From Terriglobia bacterium (lineage in GTDB: Bacteria > Acidobacteriota > Terriglobia > JAIQFV01), in NCBI GenBank assembly GCA_020072965.1, contig JAIQFY010000001.1, positions 124,001 through 188,000 of the forward strand: a DNA stretch of 64,000 nucleotides. Direction: 5' to 3'. Within the stretch, counting starts at the first letter, position 1. Every line of letters begins with the position of its first letter. Shown here one piece after another: positions 26,374-36,180 of the stretch. A model generated the notes under the pieces. That model did not search any database. It had not been told where the DNA came from and saw nothing but the letters and a program-made list of their open reading frames with translations. Position numbers and translations under genes: made by a program.

Positions 26374-27858
26374 TTAAGGATTGGCCCCCGCCTCGGTTCG
26401 TTCCTGCGCCCGAAGTTTACTATTTTTTTGGCCGTATAGGAAATAGATTACGATCCCCAGGAGAAACCAGCCGATAAAGCGGAGCCAGGTGACCCAGGGT
26501 AAATATCCCATCAGAACGATGCAGGAAATAATGGCGAGAACCGGAATGACGGGTACCCAGGGGCAGCGGAAAGGTCGGACTCGGCTCGGGTCGCTGTAGC
26601 GCAGAACCATGACTCCCGTCGCCACGAGGATGAACGCAAACAAGGTCCCAATATTGGTGAACTCCACCGCCGAATTGATGTCGACGAACGCGGCAAAGGC
26701 CGCCACCGCAACCCCCGTCAAGATGGTCGGCACATGGGGAGTTCGAAAACGGGGATGGACGGTCGAGAATTTACGGGGTAACAGGCCGTCCCGGGACATG
26801 GAGAAGAAGATGCGAGGTTGACCCATTTGAAAAACCAATAATACCGCAGTCATGGCAATCACAGCCCCGAATGATAAGATTCCTGAAGCCCAATTCAGAT
26901 GGATCAGGCGCAAGGCTGTGGAGAGCGGTTCCGCCGTTCCCAGTTCCTGATAGGGAACGATCCCCGTCAGGACCGCGGTAACGGCCACGTAGAGAATGGT
27001 ACAGACGATCAAAGACGCAATCATCCCGATCGGAAGATCCCGTTGTGGATTCCGGCACTCCTCCGCCGTCGTGGAAACGGCGTCAAACCCAATGTACGCA
27101 AAGAAGACCAGAGAGGCCCCCGTCAACACGCCCGTCCAGCCGTTGGGCATGAACGGCTGCCAGTGGGCCGGCTTTACATATTTCGCGCCCACCACAATGA
27201 ATCCCACCACAACGACCAGTTTGATGGCGACAATCACGGAATTGAAATTGGAGGATTCCCTGATGCCGATGACAAGCAGCGTCGTAATCGCAGCGACAAT
27301 CACCACGGCCGGCAAGTTGATAAACAGAGGGATTCCAAAAATGTGGGGGGCTGAGGAAAGTAACTCCGGGGATTGAATGGCGTTATTATAGTTGGTCGCC
27401 AGCCACTTCGGGATTTCAATACCCATCCCGCGGAGGAGATCCTGAAAATAACCGGACCAGCTCACCGCGACGGCAACGTTTCCAACGGCATACTCGAGGA
27501 TCAAATCCCACCCGATGACCCAGGCGACGAATTCGCCCAGCGTGGCATAAGCATAAGTGTAGGCACTGCCCGAGATGGGAATCATTGACGCCAGTTCGGC
27601 GTAACAGAGGGCGCAGAACCCGCAGGCAACTGCAGTCAAGAAATACGAGAGGATCAGGCCCGGCCCCGCCCCGACGCGCAATGAGTCGCCCGCTGCAGCA
27701 GTCCCGGTCGTGGCAAAAATTCCCGCCCCAATGATGGCTCCAATGCCCAATGCGGTCAGGCTGAGAGGACCCAACACACGTTTTAATTGATGCTCGGGCC
27801 TGTCAGCTTCGCGCAGTATTCGATCAACCGTTTTCCTATGAAAGAGTGGTGAAGCCAC
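26374..27858 (-). CDS. APC-superfamily amino acid permease
   Basis: 494-aa membrane transporter of the cationic amino-acid transporter-like (YfnA/CAT) group with about 12-13 hydrophobic segments. The N-terminus carries LKRVLGPLSLTALGIGAIIGAGIFATTG (TM1, with the GAGIF substrate-binding turn), and FFAYIGFDAVSTTAEECRNPQRDLPIGM marks TM6 and the conserved loop of this group. The start codon is GTG 27858 with a strong AAGGAGG upstream. It lies between the UvrD helicase and the zinc protein, all on the minus strand but well separated. Substrate not determinable. Confidence 0.95.
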   Translation of the reverse strand: MASPLFHRKTVDRILREADRPEHQLKRVLGPLSLTALGIGAIIGAGIFATTGTAAAGDSLRVGAGPGLILSYFLTAVACGFCALCYAELASMIPISGSAYTYAYATLGEFVAWVIGWDLILEYAVGNVAVAVSWSGYFQDLLRGMGIEIPKWLATNYNNAIQSPELLSSAPHIFGIPLFINLPAVVIVAAITTLLVIGIRESSNFNSVIVAIKLVVVVGFIVVGAKYVKPAHWQPFMPNGWTGVLTGASLVFFAYIGFDAVSTTAEECRNPQRDLPIGMIASLIVCTILYVAVTAVLTGIVPYQELGTAEPLSTALRLIHLNWASGILSFGAVIAMTAVLLVFQMGQPRIFFSMSRDGLLPRKFSTVHPRFRTPHVPTILTGVAVAAFAAFVDINSAVEFTNIGTLFAFILVATGVMVLRYSDPSRVRPFRCPWVPVIPVLAIISCIVLMGYLPWVTWLRFIGWFLLGIVIYFLYGQKNSKLRAQERTEAGANP

Positions 27859-27984
27859 GATCCTCCTTGGTCACATCAAATCTCCATGCCCACATTCACT
27901 GATACCACCTGCCACTTGTAGACCCTTCTGGACTCGGGCGTCCGGAGGGCATCACCTGAGGAGACAGCTTCGGCCCGCAGTGTT

Positions 27985-30261
27985 TCAAGGCTCCGCTTCC
28001 TCCAACCCGGCAAACTTTTCTATGAGCTTTTTCAACCCGTACCGCCGGAAGTTTACGCTCAGTTTGAGGGTGTCCCCTTCCCCCTCACTCCGGAGCACCG
28101 TTCCGATTCCATACTTGGGATGCCGAACTTGACTTCCGAGTTGGAATTTTGATTTCCATTTAGTCACGCCCGGCTTCGAACGAGGTGAGAACGAGGAGGG
28201 GACTGCCGACCTTACTCCGGCGAGGTCCTTGCCGCGGCCACGCAGCGCCTCCTTGATGTGGTCGACGGTGTTGTAGGTCGGGCCTTCGTAAACCCGCCGG
28301 AACCTGGATCCCGGAAGCATCGCCGAGAGGTCTTCCACAAGGGTAGACGGAATCTCGTTTAGAAAGCGTGAGGGCTCAGTGACGTCATACGACTCCGCGC
28401 CATAGAATCTTCGCATCCGGACTCGAGACAGAAATAACTGGTCCTGGGCCCGGGTCATGGCCACGTAGAAAAGGCGCCGCTCCTCCTCCAGGTCCTCCTC
28501 GGTCACCAATGACCGGCTGTGTGGGAACAGCCCTTCCTCCAATCCCACGACGAAAACCACGGGAAATTCGAGGCCTTTCGCGCTGTGAATGGTCATGAGC
28601 GACACGCCCGCCCTCTCGTCAAAACTGTCCTGATCGGACACCAGGGCAGCACGGTCCAAAAACTCCCGCAATGTCTCCTCCCGCTCCGCCGCATCTGCCG
28701 CAGCATTCATCAATTCGTTCAGATTTTCAATCCTGGATCGCGCCTCGTCTGTGTTCTCATCTTGAAGCATCTGCCGATATCCCGACGCCTCCAGGATGAA
28801 TCGGATCAGGTCGGGCAAGGGACGCACTTCCAATTTTTCCTGAATTTCTCCGACCAGGCTCTGGAACGATTTCAGGGCATTCCTGCCCCTTTCGGACAAG
28901 GTTTGCCGTTCCATCAGCAGCCCGATGGCCTTCCAGAAGCTGACCGCCTGATCGCGGGCGAGTTGGCCAATCCCCTCCCAGGTCGAGCGGCCAATCCCTC
29001 GCGCCGGGGTGTTGATGATTCGTTCCAGGCTGACGGAGTCCTCGGGATTCATGCAGAACCGCAGATAGGAGAGGATGTCCTTAATCTCCGCACGATCGTA
29101 GAAACTGAATCCCCCCACCATGTGATAGGGGATCGCCAAGCGGCGGAATGCCTCTTCAAACGACCGCGATTGCGCGTTGGTTCGATAAAGGATAGCGCAC
29201 TTTGCCTCCCCGCGATTCGTTCTCATCACCTGCATCCTGTTTGCCACAAACAGGGCCTCGCTTTCAGCGTCCGGAGCTTCAAAAAAACCGAGACGTTCAC
29301 CTTCTTTGCGCTCGGTCCACAGGGACTTCCCCTTGCGGGCGACATTATTGGAGACGACGGCACCTGCGGCGTCCAGAATGACCTGAGTCGAGCGGTAGTT
29401 CTGCTCCAGTTTGATGAGTGTAGCGTTGGGATAATCGAGTTCGAAGTTTAGAATATTCTGGATATCTGCGCCTCGCCAACGGTAGATGGACTGGTCTTCA
29501 TCCCCCACCACACACAGGTTTTGTCGGGCCCTGGTCAAATGGCGGATGATCCGGTATTGTGACTGGTTTGTATCCTGATACTCGTCCACCAGGATGTACT
29601 GGAATTTCTCGTTATATCGATCACGAACCTCAGGAAACCCGCCCAGAAGTTCGACCGTTCGCAGTAGAAGATCATCAAAGTCAAGGGCATTGGCCCTTTT
29701 CAGTTTCTTCTCGTAGAGTTCGTACAGGATGGCTGCCTGCTCGCGCCGCGGATCAGACGCCATCGCGTAATACGCCTCCGGGGAGATCGATTGATTCTTG
29801 GCATAACTGACCTGCGCCATCACCGACCGAGGCGTTACGGCCTTGCTGTCAAGACCCACCTCCTTGATACACGCCTTCATGAGGCTTTCCTGGTCGGACT
29901 CATCATAAATGGTGAAATCCCTGGAGTATTTCAGATTTTCGATCTCCCGCCGGAGAATTCGGACACACAACGAGTGGAAGGTACAAATCAGCGGCCTGCC
30001 GGAGTGCCTTCCCTGCAGCAGTTTGAAGACCCGCTCCTTCATCTGGTCCGCCGCTTTGTTGGTGAAAGTCACGGCCAGGATGTTCTCCGGCCGGACGCCA
30101 CACCCTTCGATCAGGTGGGAGATACGGTAGGTAATGACTCGCGTCTTCCCGCTGCCGGCGCCTGCCAGGATCAACAGGGGCCCTTCAACAAGTTCGACGG
30201 CCTTTCGCTGGTCCGGATTCAAATCATTGAATACCGACAAAGAAATTTTGGAGGCACTCAT
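27985..30261 (-). CDS. UvrD/PcrA-type ATP-dependent DNA helicase
   Basis: 758-aa superfamily 1A 3'-5' helicase. Q motif LNPDQRKAVELVEGPLLILAGAGSGKTRVITYR with Walker A; Walker B ILVDEYQDTNQSQYRIIRHL; motif III GDEDQSIYRWRGADIQNIL; motif IV QNYRSTQVIL; motif V MTIHSAKGLEFPVVFVVGLEEG; motif VI LFYVAMTRAQDQLFLS. The C-terminus (from about residue 700) ends with a Tudor-like RNA polymerase-binding motif typical of PcrA/UvrD (KFQLGSQVRHPKYGIGTVLR). The open frame starts at a TTG (30264), but ATG 30261 is the next codon and is preferred. Roles would be nucleotide excision and mismatch repair, and clearing of RecA or stalled RNA polymerase. Confidence 0.97.
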   Translation of the reverse strand: MSASKISLSVFNDLNPDQRKAVELVEGPLLILAGAGSGKTRVITYRISHLIEGCGVRPENILAVTFTNKAADQMKERVFKLLQGRHSGRPLICTFHSLCVRILRREIENLKYSRDFTIYDESDQESLMKACIKEVGLDSKAVTPRSVMAQVSYAKNQSISPEAYYAMASDPRREQAAILYELYEKKLKRANALDFDDLLLRTVELLGGFPEVRDRYNEKFQYILVDEYQDTNQSQYRIIRHLTRARQNLCVVGDEDQSIYRWRGADIQNILNFELDYPNATLIKLEQNYRSTQVILDAAGAVVSNNVARKGKSLWTERKEGERLGFFEAPDAESEALFVANRMQVMRTNRGEAKCAILYRTNAQSRSFEEAFRRLAIPYHMVGGFSFYDRAEIKDILSYLRFCMNPEDSVSLERIINTPARGIGRSTWEGIGQLARDQAVSFWKAIGLLMERQTLSERGRNALKSFQSLVGEIQEKLEVRPLPDLIRFILEASGYRQMLQDENTDEARSRIENLNELMNAAADAAEREETLREFLDRAALVSDQDSFDERAGVSLMTIHSAKGLEFPVVFVVGLEEGLFPHSRSLVTEEDLEEERRLFYVAMTRAQDQLFLSRVRMRRFYGAESYDVTEPSRFLNEIPSTLVEDLSAMLPGSRFRRVYEGPTYNTVDHIKEALRGRGKDLAGVRSAVPSSFSPRSKPGVTKWKSKFQLGSQVRHPKYGIGTVLRSEGEGDTLKLSVNFRRYGLKKLIEKFAGLEEAEP

Positions 30262-30493
30262 CAAAATTCATCTTAACGGAATTCTTCAGCCCACGCAAAT
30301 ACGGAATGGCCGTTCTGCACCCCACGAAAGTGGGTCGGAAGTCCCGCCCGTGCGAGGCCCAAGGGGCGGCGGCCGGTTCACAACCCGATCGAATACTGAT
30401 CAAAGAGAGATTTTCTCTTGTCTGGAAAAGCTTAAGAGTTGAGGGATCAAACCCTAGCCGCGAGTCAAGGCCGGCAGATATGCCTTGATCAGT

Positions 30494-31585
30494 TTACCCG
30501 ATCGATCCAACTTTTTTTTCAGGGAGGGTTTCCCGGCGGATTTCTGTCCACTCGTGGGGGGGAATCTCGAGGAAATGTTTCACCACATAGGGATCAAATT
30601 GCATCCCCGAACAACGGATAATCTCACCGCGCGCGGTCTCGTAACCAGCGGCCTTTCGATAGGGGCGGTCGGACGTGATGGCATCAAAGCAATCAATCAC
30701 GGCAAAAATGCGGGCTCCCGGAGTGATGTCTTCCCCTTTCAGGTTCCGGGGATATCCCGAACCGTCAAATTTCTCTTGATGGGCCAGCACAATCTCGCTG
30801 GCCGCTTTAAGTCCTTGAATACCGTCTAAAATCCAGTATCCGGTTTGAGGGTGTTTTCGCATTTCAATCCATTCAGTTTCTGTCAGCTTGCCAGGTTTCA
30901 TGAGAATGTTGTCTGACACGCCGATCTTGCCGACATCGTGGAGCATGGCCCCTCGCGAGAGGTCCGGGAGCAGGGTGGCGTCTACACCCAAGGTGCGCGC
31001 CAGGTGGAGCGTATACTCCCGCACGCGCTTCGAATGCGCCTGGGTTTCATGTTCTCTCGCATCAAGAGCAGCAACCAGGGCTTCAAGGGCGGTCTCGGAG
31101 GAATCTTGCAAGTGCTCGAACGTCCTGCGGAGTTCAAATGTCTGCTCCTTGACAACCTCCTCCAGCCGCATGACATAGCGGCGCTCTTCCAATTCCTTCT
31201 GATGACGATTCAAAGCCCGTTGGATGGTTTTGTTGATTTCATGAAGGCGCAGGGGTTTGACGACGTAGTCAAGCGCACCCATCTTCATGGCTCGAACTGC
31301 CATCGAGACATCCTCACAGGCCGTCAACAAAAGCACCCCCACATCCTCATGCCTTTTGCCGATCTCCGCCAGCAGTCCGAGCCCGTCCATGCCAGGCATT
31401 CGAACATCAGAAAGGACGAGATCAAAGTGCTTTGATGAAAGTACTGCGAGCGCTTCGTCGGCGTTGCAGGCCGCCCTTGTCCGGTAGCCCTGATCACTTA
31501 ACGCCACTTCTAACAAGAGACGAATGGCTTCCTCATCGTCGACGATCAAAATCTGCTCTTTCGTGACTGTGTCCATAACTGTCAT
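30494..31585 (-). CDS. Response regulator with HD-GYP domain (c-di-GMP phosphodiesterase)
   Basis: 363 aa. REC domain (about 10-125) with DD at 16-17, phospho-acceptor D60 (LVLSDVRMPGMDGLG), a conserved T and the Lys of YVVKPLRLHEI. A coiled-coil linker (about 130-175) leads to the HD-GYP domain (about 180-345): HDVGKIGV with the metal-binding His-Asp, AHQEKFDGSGYP (the GYP motif), IFAVIDCFDAITSDRPYRKA. It is the RpfG type, expected to hydrolyse c-di-GMP when phosphorylated. A GGDEF cyclase gene lies immediately upstream on the same strand (gap about 305 nt), giving an antagonistic pair. A second Met lies three codons downstream of the chosen start. Confidence 0.94.
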   Translation of the reverse strand: MTVMDTVTKEQILIVDDEEAIRLLLEVALSDQGYRTRAACNADEALAVLSSKHFDLVLSDVRMPGMDGLGLLAEIGKRHEDVGVLLLTACEDVSMAVRAMKMGALDYVVKPLRLHEINKTIQRALNRHQKELEERRYVMRLEEVVKEQTFELRRTFEHLQDSSETALEALVAALDAREHETQAHSKRVREYTLHLARTLGVDATLLPDLSRGAMLHDVGKIGVSDNILMKPGKLTETEWIEMRKHPQTGYWILDGIQGLKAASEIVLAHQEKFDGSGYPRNLKGEDITPGARIFAVIDCFDAITSDRPYRKAAGYETARGEIIRCSGMQFDPYVVKHFLEIPPHEWTEIRRETLPEKKVGSIG

Positions 31586-31890
31586 AGCCCCAGGAATCTA
31601 AGAGTCCTCTCCCGTAGAGACCGGAATGCCAATCCCCGCGGATTTCCTTCTTGATTGATTCTGGCTGCCGGGTTCAAGTTCGTCATCCACTGTTCGCGCC
31701 ACTGGTTCTGGCCCACCAGGGGTCCGGGTTCCCATCGGCGGCAGGGTCTGTGAGCTTGACTCAACCATTGACGTGCCACCGATTGGCAGTGCAAGGACCC
31801 ATCGCTCTCATCTCTCCTCTTATTTCTGTTCATCGGCTTGTTTTCAGGATTCGCGCCAGCCACACACTCCGGGCTGCGATGGAAGTTCTC
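31586..31890. other. Intergenic region between cyclase and HD-GYP genes
   Basis: About 305 nt. A 93-codon minus-strand frame (31582-31863) crosses it but has no ribosome-binding site and no protein-like pattern. No terminator or clear promoter was seen. Confidence 0.5.
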
Positions 31891-33969
31891 TCAGACCGGT
31901 TGGCTAACGCTGTGCTGCTCAATGGGCATCTTCGTGAGATGCAAATCGGCGCTCACCACCCGGTTGCGACCTGCCTGTTTTGCCTGGTACAGGGCCGCAT
32001 CCGCGGCGCGTTGAAGTTGCTCGATCGTTCTTCCGTGATTCGGGAAGCAGGCCACTCCGATACTCACGCTGATACTCGGAAGATCCGGCAGGAATTGCGC
32101 CAGGTTCACATCCGTCGTAACGACGCGTATTTTTTCCGCCAGTTCCAGAGCGCCTTTCAAGCCTGTGTTGGGCAGAACGGCTACAAACTCCTCCCCGCCA
32201 TAGCGAGCAGCGATATCGCTGATGCGAAGGCTCTCCTTCAGCCGGAGGGCAAAGAGCTTCAGAACAATGTCACCGGACTCATGACCATAGGTGTCGTTGA
32301 CCCGTTTGAAATGGTCGAGGTCCAGCATCAAGATGGAGAGCGGATTATGGTAGCGCCGCGACTGCACAATCTGCTGTTGCATGAACTCGAAAAGGAATCT
32401 CCGGTTGTACAGGCTGGTCAATGAATCGATAATGGCGCGTTGCTCCGCCTGGCGCAAGGAGTTGAGACTGGAAAGGATGGGAGCGGTTTGGTCGACGAAG
32501 GACTCCGCATATGAAATGTGCTCGAGGCTCCAGTAACGGGGTTTCCGGCTGTTGAGGTGAACGACTCCGGTCACTACCCCTCCGATGATGAGCGGCAGGC
32601 AAAGGTAGCTGCCCACAGACTCATCGTGGCAGTTGTGAGGGCACGAATTGTCGGGGGTCATTTCATTCACCAGAAGTCGCCGGCTCGACCGGAGGGCACG
32701 ACAGCCGTCCGGCTCCCCCAGCACGGAGAATCTGAAATCTGGGGATGTCGGTATTCGCAGATTTCTCAGCTCCAGATGGCGGCCCGTAGGGGTTTTCTTC
32801 ATTACGAGGATCTGGTTGAGATCGAACTCCCGTTCCAGGACACGGCTGAGGGCTTTGGTTACCGCACTCTCCTCCTCCGCCATCTGAATTGTGTCTCGGT
32901 ACTTCTTAAGACCTGCCAGGCGCCGGACGCGCTCGTTTTCCTGGGCGAATAGGCGGCTATTGTTCAAGGCAATCGCACTTTGCGCGGCAAACGAGCGGCA
33001 CAACGAGATCTCGTCACTGGTAAATCGGCGGGGCTGCAAGGTGGCAATCTCGAGAACACCAAGCAGCCGCTCCCCGAACAGCAGCGGGAACGCCATGTAG
33101 GACACGATTCCCTGCTGTCGCGCGATGTCGCGGAATTGGATGCGCGTGTCTTCCATCACATCCTCCAGCACCACCATTTCGTGTTTGGCTGCCACCCATC
33201 CAACCAACCCCTGCCCCACGCTCAGCTGGCAGGCCTCATCGGGCAAGGGAGCGGGAGTCCGGATCGCCCGGGCCTTGAGGTCGTTGGTGTCTTCACCAAC
33301 AGTCCAGAGAAAGCACATCGGGACGTTCAAGAGTTGGCAAATCGAATCCACCACGTGCTCCAGGATCTTCCCGTCTTCCAGGGTGGAAGTGAGCTTTTGA
33401 GTCAGCGTATTGAGAGCGGAAAACTTCTCGGCTTTGGATCGGGCCAATCTCCCGCGCTCCTTGATCAACTGGGCCAGGACGGATCCAAAGCCTGCCATCA
33501 GGACCAAGCCGGCCATGTTGACCAGTTGCACGAATCCCCCGCCAGTAAGGGCGAAGAGCGGGTGTCCAGCAAGCTTCGCCATGCATAAGTAGCAGGCTGC
33601 GATTAATGCCGAAAACATGATGGTTTCGCGGGGACCCAGGTAGAGAACGCTGGTCACGATCGCCAAGTAATAAAGGAAGAAGAAAGGACTTTGATCGAAC
33701 CCCGAATACCACAGGGCCACGTTAATGAAGAAGACGGCGAAAAGGGTTCCTAGAAGGGTCTTATTGCGGCCAGTGAATCGCCCGGGAATCAAGAAATAGA
33801 AAACGATGTTGTAGAGGACCGCAATAATTCCCCACTTATAAAACCCGGAAATATTGTGTACCTGGGAGCCGGGAAAGCGGACCATGATCAGAATCAAAGC
33901 GATGGCGATCGCGTAAGCGAAAACGAAGACCGTTTCATTTCGTCGGTGGATCTCTGGTCTAATGGTCAT
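31891..33969 (-). CDS. Membrane GAF-GGDEF diguanylate cyclase
   Basis: 692 aa. The N-terminal 170 residues contain about five to six membrane segments. A GAF domain follows (about 185-340, with the LLNVPMCFLWTVGEDT and QGLVGWVAAKHEMVVLEDV pattern), then a second sensory module (about 345-505). The C-terminal GGDEF domain (from about 520) shows DSLTSLYNRRFLFEFM, LDLDHFKRVNDTYGHESGD and the catalytic RYGGEEF. The RxxD inhibitory site (RISD) sits five residues upstream of GGEEF, so product feedback inhibition is expected. It would synthesise c-di-GMP from two GTP. GGGGAG precedes the ATG by 7 nt. It pairs with the HD-GYP regulator downstream. Confidence 0.95.
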   Translation of the reverse strand: MTIRPEIHRRNETVFVFAYAIAIALILIMVRFPGSQVHNISGFYKWGIIAVLYNIVFYFLIPGRFTGRNKTLLGTLFAVFFINVALWYSGFDQSPFFFLYYLAIVTSVLYLGPRETIMFSALIAACYLCMAKLAGHPLFALTGGGFVQLVNMAGLVLMAGFGSVLAQLIKERGRLARSKAEKFSALNTLTQKLTSTLEDGKILEHVVDSICQLLNVPMCFLWTVGEDTNDLKARAIRTPAPLPDEACQLSVGQGLVGWVAAKHEMVVLEDVMEDTRIQFRDIARQQGIVSYMAFPLLFGERLLGVLEIATLQPRRFTSDEISLCRSFAAQSAIALNNSRLFAQENERVRRLAGLKKYRDTIQMAEEESAVTKALSRVLEREFDLNQILVMKKTPTGRHLELRNLRIPTSPDFRFSVLGEPDGCRALRSSRRLLVNEMTPDNSCPHNCHDESVGSYLCLPLIIGGVVTGVVHLNSRKPRYWSLEHISYAESFVDQTAPILSSLNSLRQAEQRAIIDSLTSLYNRRFLFEFMQQQIVQSRRYHNPLSILMLDLDHFKRVNDTYGHESGDIVLKLFALRLKESLRISDIAARYGGEEFVAVLPNTGLKGALELAEKIRVVTTDVNLAQFLPDLPSISVSIGVACFPNHGRTIEQLQRAADAALYQAKQAGRNRVVSADLHLTKMPIEQHSVSQPV

Positions 33970-34188
33970 CAGCGGCTCCCCTCTCTCACCTTTCAGACGA
34001 CCGGTACGACATCCTTTAAATCGCGTTTAAGCTACCGCCAAATCTTCACAAGATGTTTACACGGGCGAAGATAAGGGCCGGACTGGTTTGATCGTAAGCC
34101 ACCCTGTGATGTGAAATTGACTTTGCCCGCATTCGTGTCTAAACTGGCGCATCTTTGGGGAGGTGCTTCCTCGGAGGCGCAAGAGCGC

Positions 34189-34371
34189 ATGGGCTCCTGG
34201 AGGACGGAATTGGAATGCCCGCAGTGCAAGACGGTGTATACAATCTACCCTCTCCCCGAGGAGTTCCGGCACATCGTCCAGATACGAAGGCTCCTAATGG
34301 AATATGATTTCTGCGAAACCAAGTTGGAATTTGAACCGTTTCCCTATGAGAAAAAACAGGCGTATTTCTGA
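34189..34371 (+). CDS. Small zinc-ribbon-like protein of unknown function
   Basis: About 60 aa. A CxxC pair in TELECPQCKTVYTIYPLPEEF resembles half of a zinc ribbon, and a third Cys lies in MEYDFCETKLEF. The frame is open from a GTG at 34111, but ATG 34189 has GGAGG 11 nt upstream and removes an atypical leader. The gene lies 9 nt before holA on the same strand. Only weak evidence supports it as real: position, ribosome-binding site and a conserved-looking Cys motif. I do not recognise a family. Confidence 0.5.
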   Translation: MGSWRTELECPQCKTVYTIYPLPEEFRHIVQIRRLLMEYDFCETKLEFEPFPYEKKQAYF

Positions 34372-34380
34372 ATCTTGACC

Positions 34381-35424
34381 ATGCCAAACGATCGGAAAGT
34401 GATCGCCCAAAAGTTTCTGGCTACGCTTGCTGGCGGGAAGATCGAACGGAATCTTCTGCTCCTTGGAGAAGAAACATATTTCCACGACCGGGTCCTCGCC
34501 TCATTGAAGGCGACCCTGCTGAGTGAGGAAAACGCCCCCTTTTCCACTTTTACTTTTAACCTGATCGAGACGCGACTGGAAGATGCCCTTGACGCCGCGG
34601 CCACGAGCTCGCTCCTGGCCCCCTGCAAAATCATCGTGGTGCGCGATATCGACCGGCTGCGGGAGAATCAGATCAAAAAAGAAGACGAAGATGCTTTAGA
34701 GCATTATCTCGCCAATCCCAATCCTCAGACCCACTTCGTCATCACCGCAGAAAAACTGGACGGCCGCAAGCGGGTGACGCAACTGATTCAAAAGCACTCC
34801 CTGACCATTGACTGTGCCCCTCTTCCACGGGATGAGGTGTTTCGCTGGATCGTCGAGAAACTCAAGCCGGAGGGTGTGACCATCGAGCCTTACGCGGTCC
34901 AGGAAGTGATCGATGCAGTGGGAAATAACCTGACCCTGCTGGAGCAGGAGCTCCAAAAGCTTCTCACCTTCATAGGTATCCGCCGCCGCATCACCCTTGA
35001 TGACGTTGGGATGTTGATGTTCCGCGCCCGGGTAAACACCGTGTTTGATCTCGTCGACGCCATCAACCGTCGTGACCGCCTGGGCTCACTTGTAATTCTC
35101 AACAACCTTTTTGAAAACGATATCGAAGCCCCGCAAGTGCTCTTCTGGTTGGTCCGCCTGTATCGCCAGCTTCTGGTGCTGAAGGACCAGAAACGCCGGC
35201 TCAATGCCTGGGAAGCTGCCGGTCGATTACATGTCCCCCGCGAGTTTGCGGAACGACTTATCCAGCAGGAAAAAAAATTCTCTCGCCAGGAGATCATCGG
35301 AGGGTTTAGTAAATTCGCTTCTCTGGATCGCTCCATTAAGAGCTCTTCAGTGAGTCCCCATTTTTGGTGCGAATTCTTTGTGTTTGAACTTATCCCTGAA
35401 CAACCCCATTCGCGGGTTTCATGA
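34381..35424 (+). CDS. holA: DNA polymerase III delta subunit
   Basis: About 347 aa. HolA opens the beta sliding clamp as part of the clamp loader. Family features: LLLGEETYFHDRVLASLKATLL (N-terminal AAA-like module, normally without a functional Walker A), then CKIIVVRDIDRLRE, LEHYLANPNPQTHFVITAEKLDGRKRV, DCAPLPRDEVFRWIVEKLKPEG, AVQEVIDAVGNNLTLLEQELQKL, and the C-terminal helical collar with FDLVDAINRRDRLGSLVILNNLFENDIE. Length is typical. A TTG at 34375 is in frame just upstream, but ATG 34381 is used. Confidence 0.93.
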   Translation: MPNDRKVIAQKFLATLAGGKIERNLLLLGEETYFHDRVLASLKATLLSEENAPFSTFTFNLIETRLEDALDAAATSSLLAPCKIIVVRDIDRLRENQIKKEDEDALEHYLANPNPQTHFVITAEKLDGRKRVTQLIQKHSLTIDCAPLPRDEVFRWIVEKLKPEGVTIEPYAVQEVIDAVGNNLTLLEQELQKLLTFIGIRRRITLDDVGMLMFRARVNTVFDLVDAINRRDRLGSLVILNNLFENDIEAPQVLFWLVRLYRQLLVLKDQKRRLNAWEAAGRLHVPREFAERLIQQEKKFSRQEIIGGFSKFASLDRSIKSSSVSPHFWCEFFVFELIPEQPHSRVS

Positions 35425-35631
35425 CCCGGTGGAGCTGCCCCGGCGAGGGAAGAAGGCGCTCAAGGAGGGATGCTCAGCTCAATGAATTCCAGGGAGGGGC
35501 CAGGCAGGAAGGACTTTCTTCACTGACACGACTCCGCGTTCCCGGCCCACGAGGAGTTGTGTGGATCGGGCGGGAGCCGTTATCCAAACTCAGGGGTGAT
35601 TCGATCCGGGAGGAGTGTGCCGGCTAAACGG

Positions 35632-35916
35632 TTAGGCCGCCGACGGAGCTTTCTGACGAAGAGCGTTGACCCTCTTGGTCAGGCGTGATTTATGCCGGTT
35701 CGCGGCGTTTCGATGAATCACCCCTTTGGTTACTGAGGCATCGATCAGGGCGATGGTAGCCTTCAAATTCTTGCTGGCTTCGTCCGCTTTACCAGAGGTC
35801 AGAGTTTTCCGCAAAGATTTGATCTGTGTTCGCAGACGGCTCAGGTTTCGACGATTCACCTGTGTCCGACGCAGGGTCTGTCTGACCCTTTTCAAGGCAG
35901 ATTTGTGAGTTGCCAT
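35632..35916 (-). CDS. rpsT: 30S ribosomal protein S20
   Basis: 94-aa S20, a primary 16S rRNA-binding protein. The N-terminus MATHKSALKRVRQTLRRTQVN and the segment KGVIHRNAANRHKSRLTKRVNAL match the family (K-G-x-I-H-x-N-x-A-x-R-x-K-S-R-L). It is highly basic, as expected. It is a single gene, convergent with holA and divergent from phoH. AAAGGA lies about 13 nt before the ATG. A candidate promoter with -35 TTGACT (36016-36011) lies upstream, but its -10 (TAGGTT) is weak. Confidence 0.97.
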   Translation of the reverse strand: MATHKSALKRVRQTLRRTQVNRRNLSRLRTQIKSLRKTLTSGKADEASKNLKATIALIDASVTKGVIHRNAANRHKSRLTKRVNALRQKAPSAA

Positions 35917-36180
35917 TCCCCAGCTTTATCCTTTCAATATTCAGCCACTTAGAGATTCGGTTCGACCTACGTTTTTTGAGGCTCGTTAACCTACAATAGA
36001 ATTGCACGAAAGTCAAACGAACACATTTTCGTTGACACTCCCTGGGCCGTGGTGTAGCCTCGATTGACGACTGGTTGACGGGTATTCCCAGTGAAGCTGA
36101 AGAGGAGCATAGCGGTCTGCCCACCTTCGAAATCCGCTGACGAAGGATGTTAACCAGCGAGGTGCCGCGCGTCTGATTCG

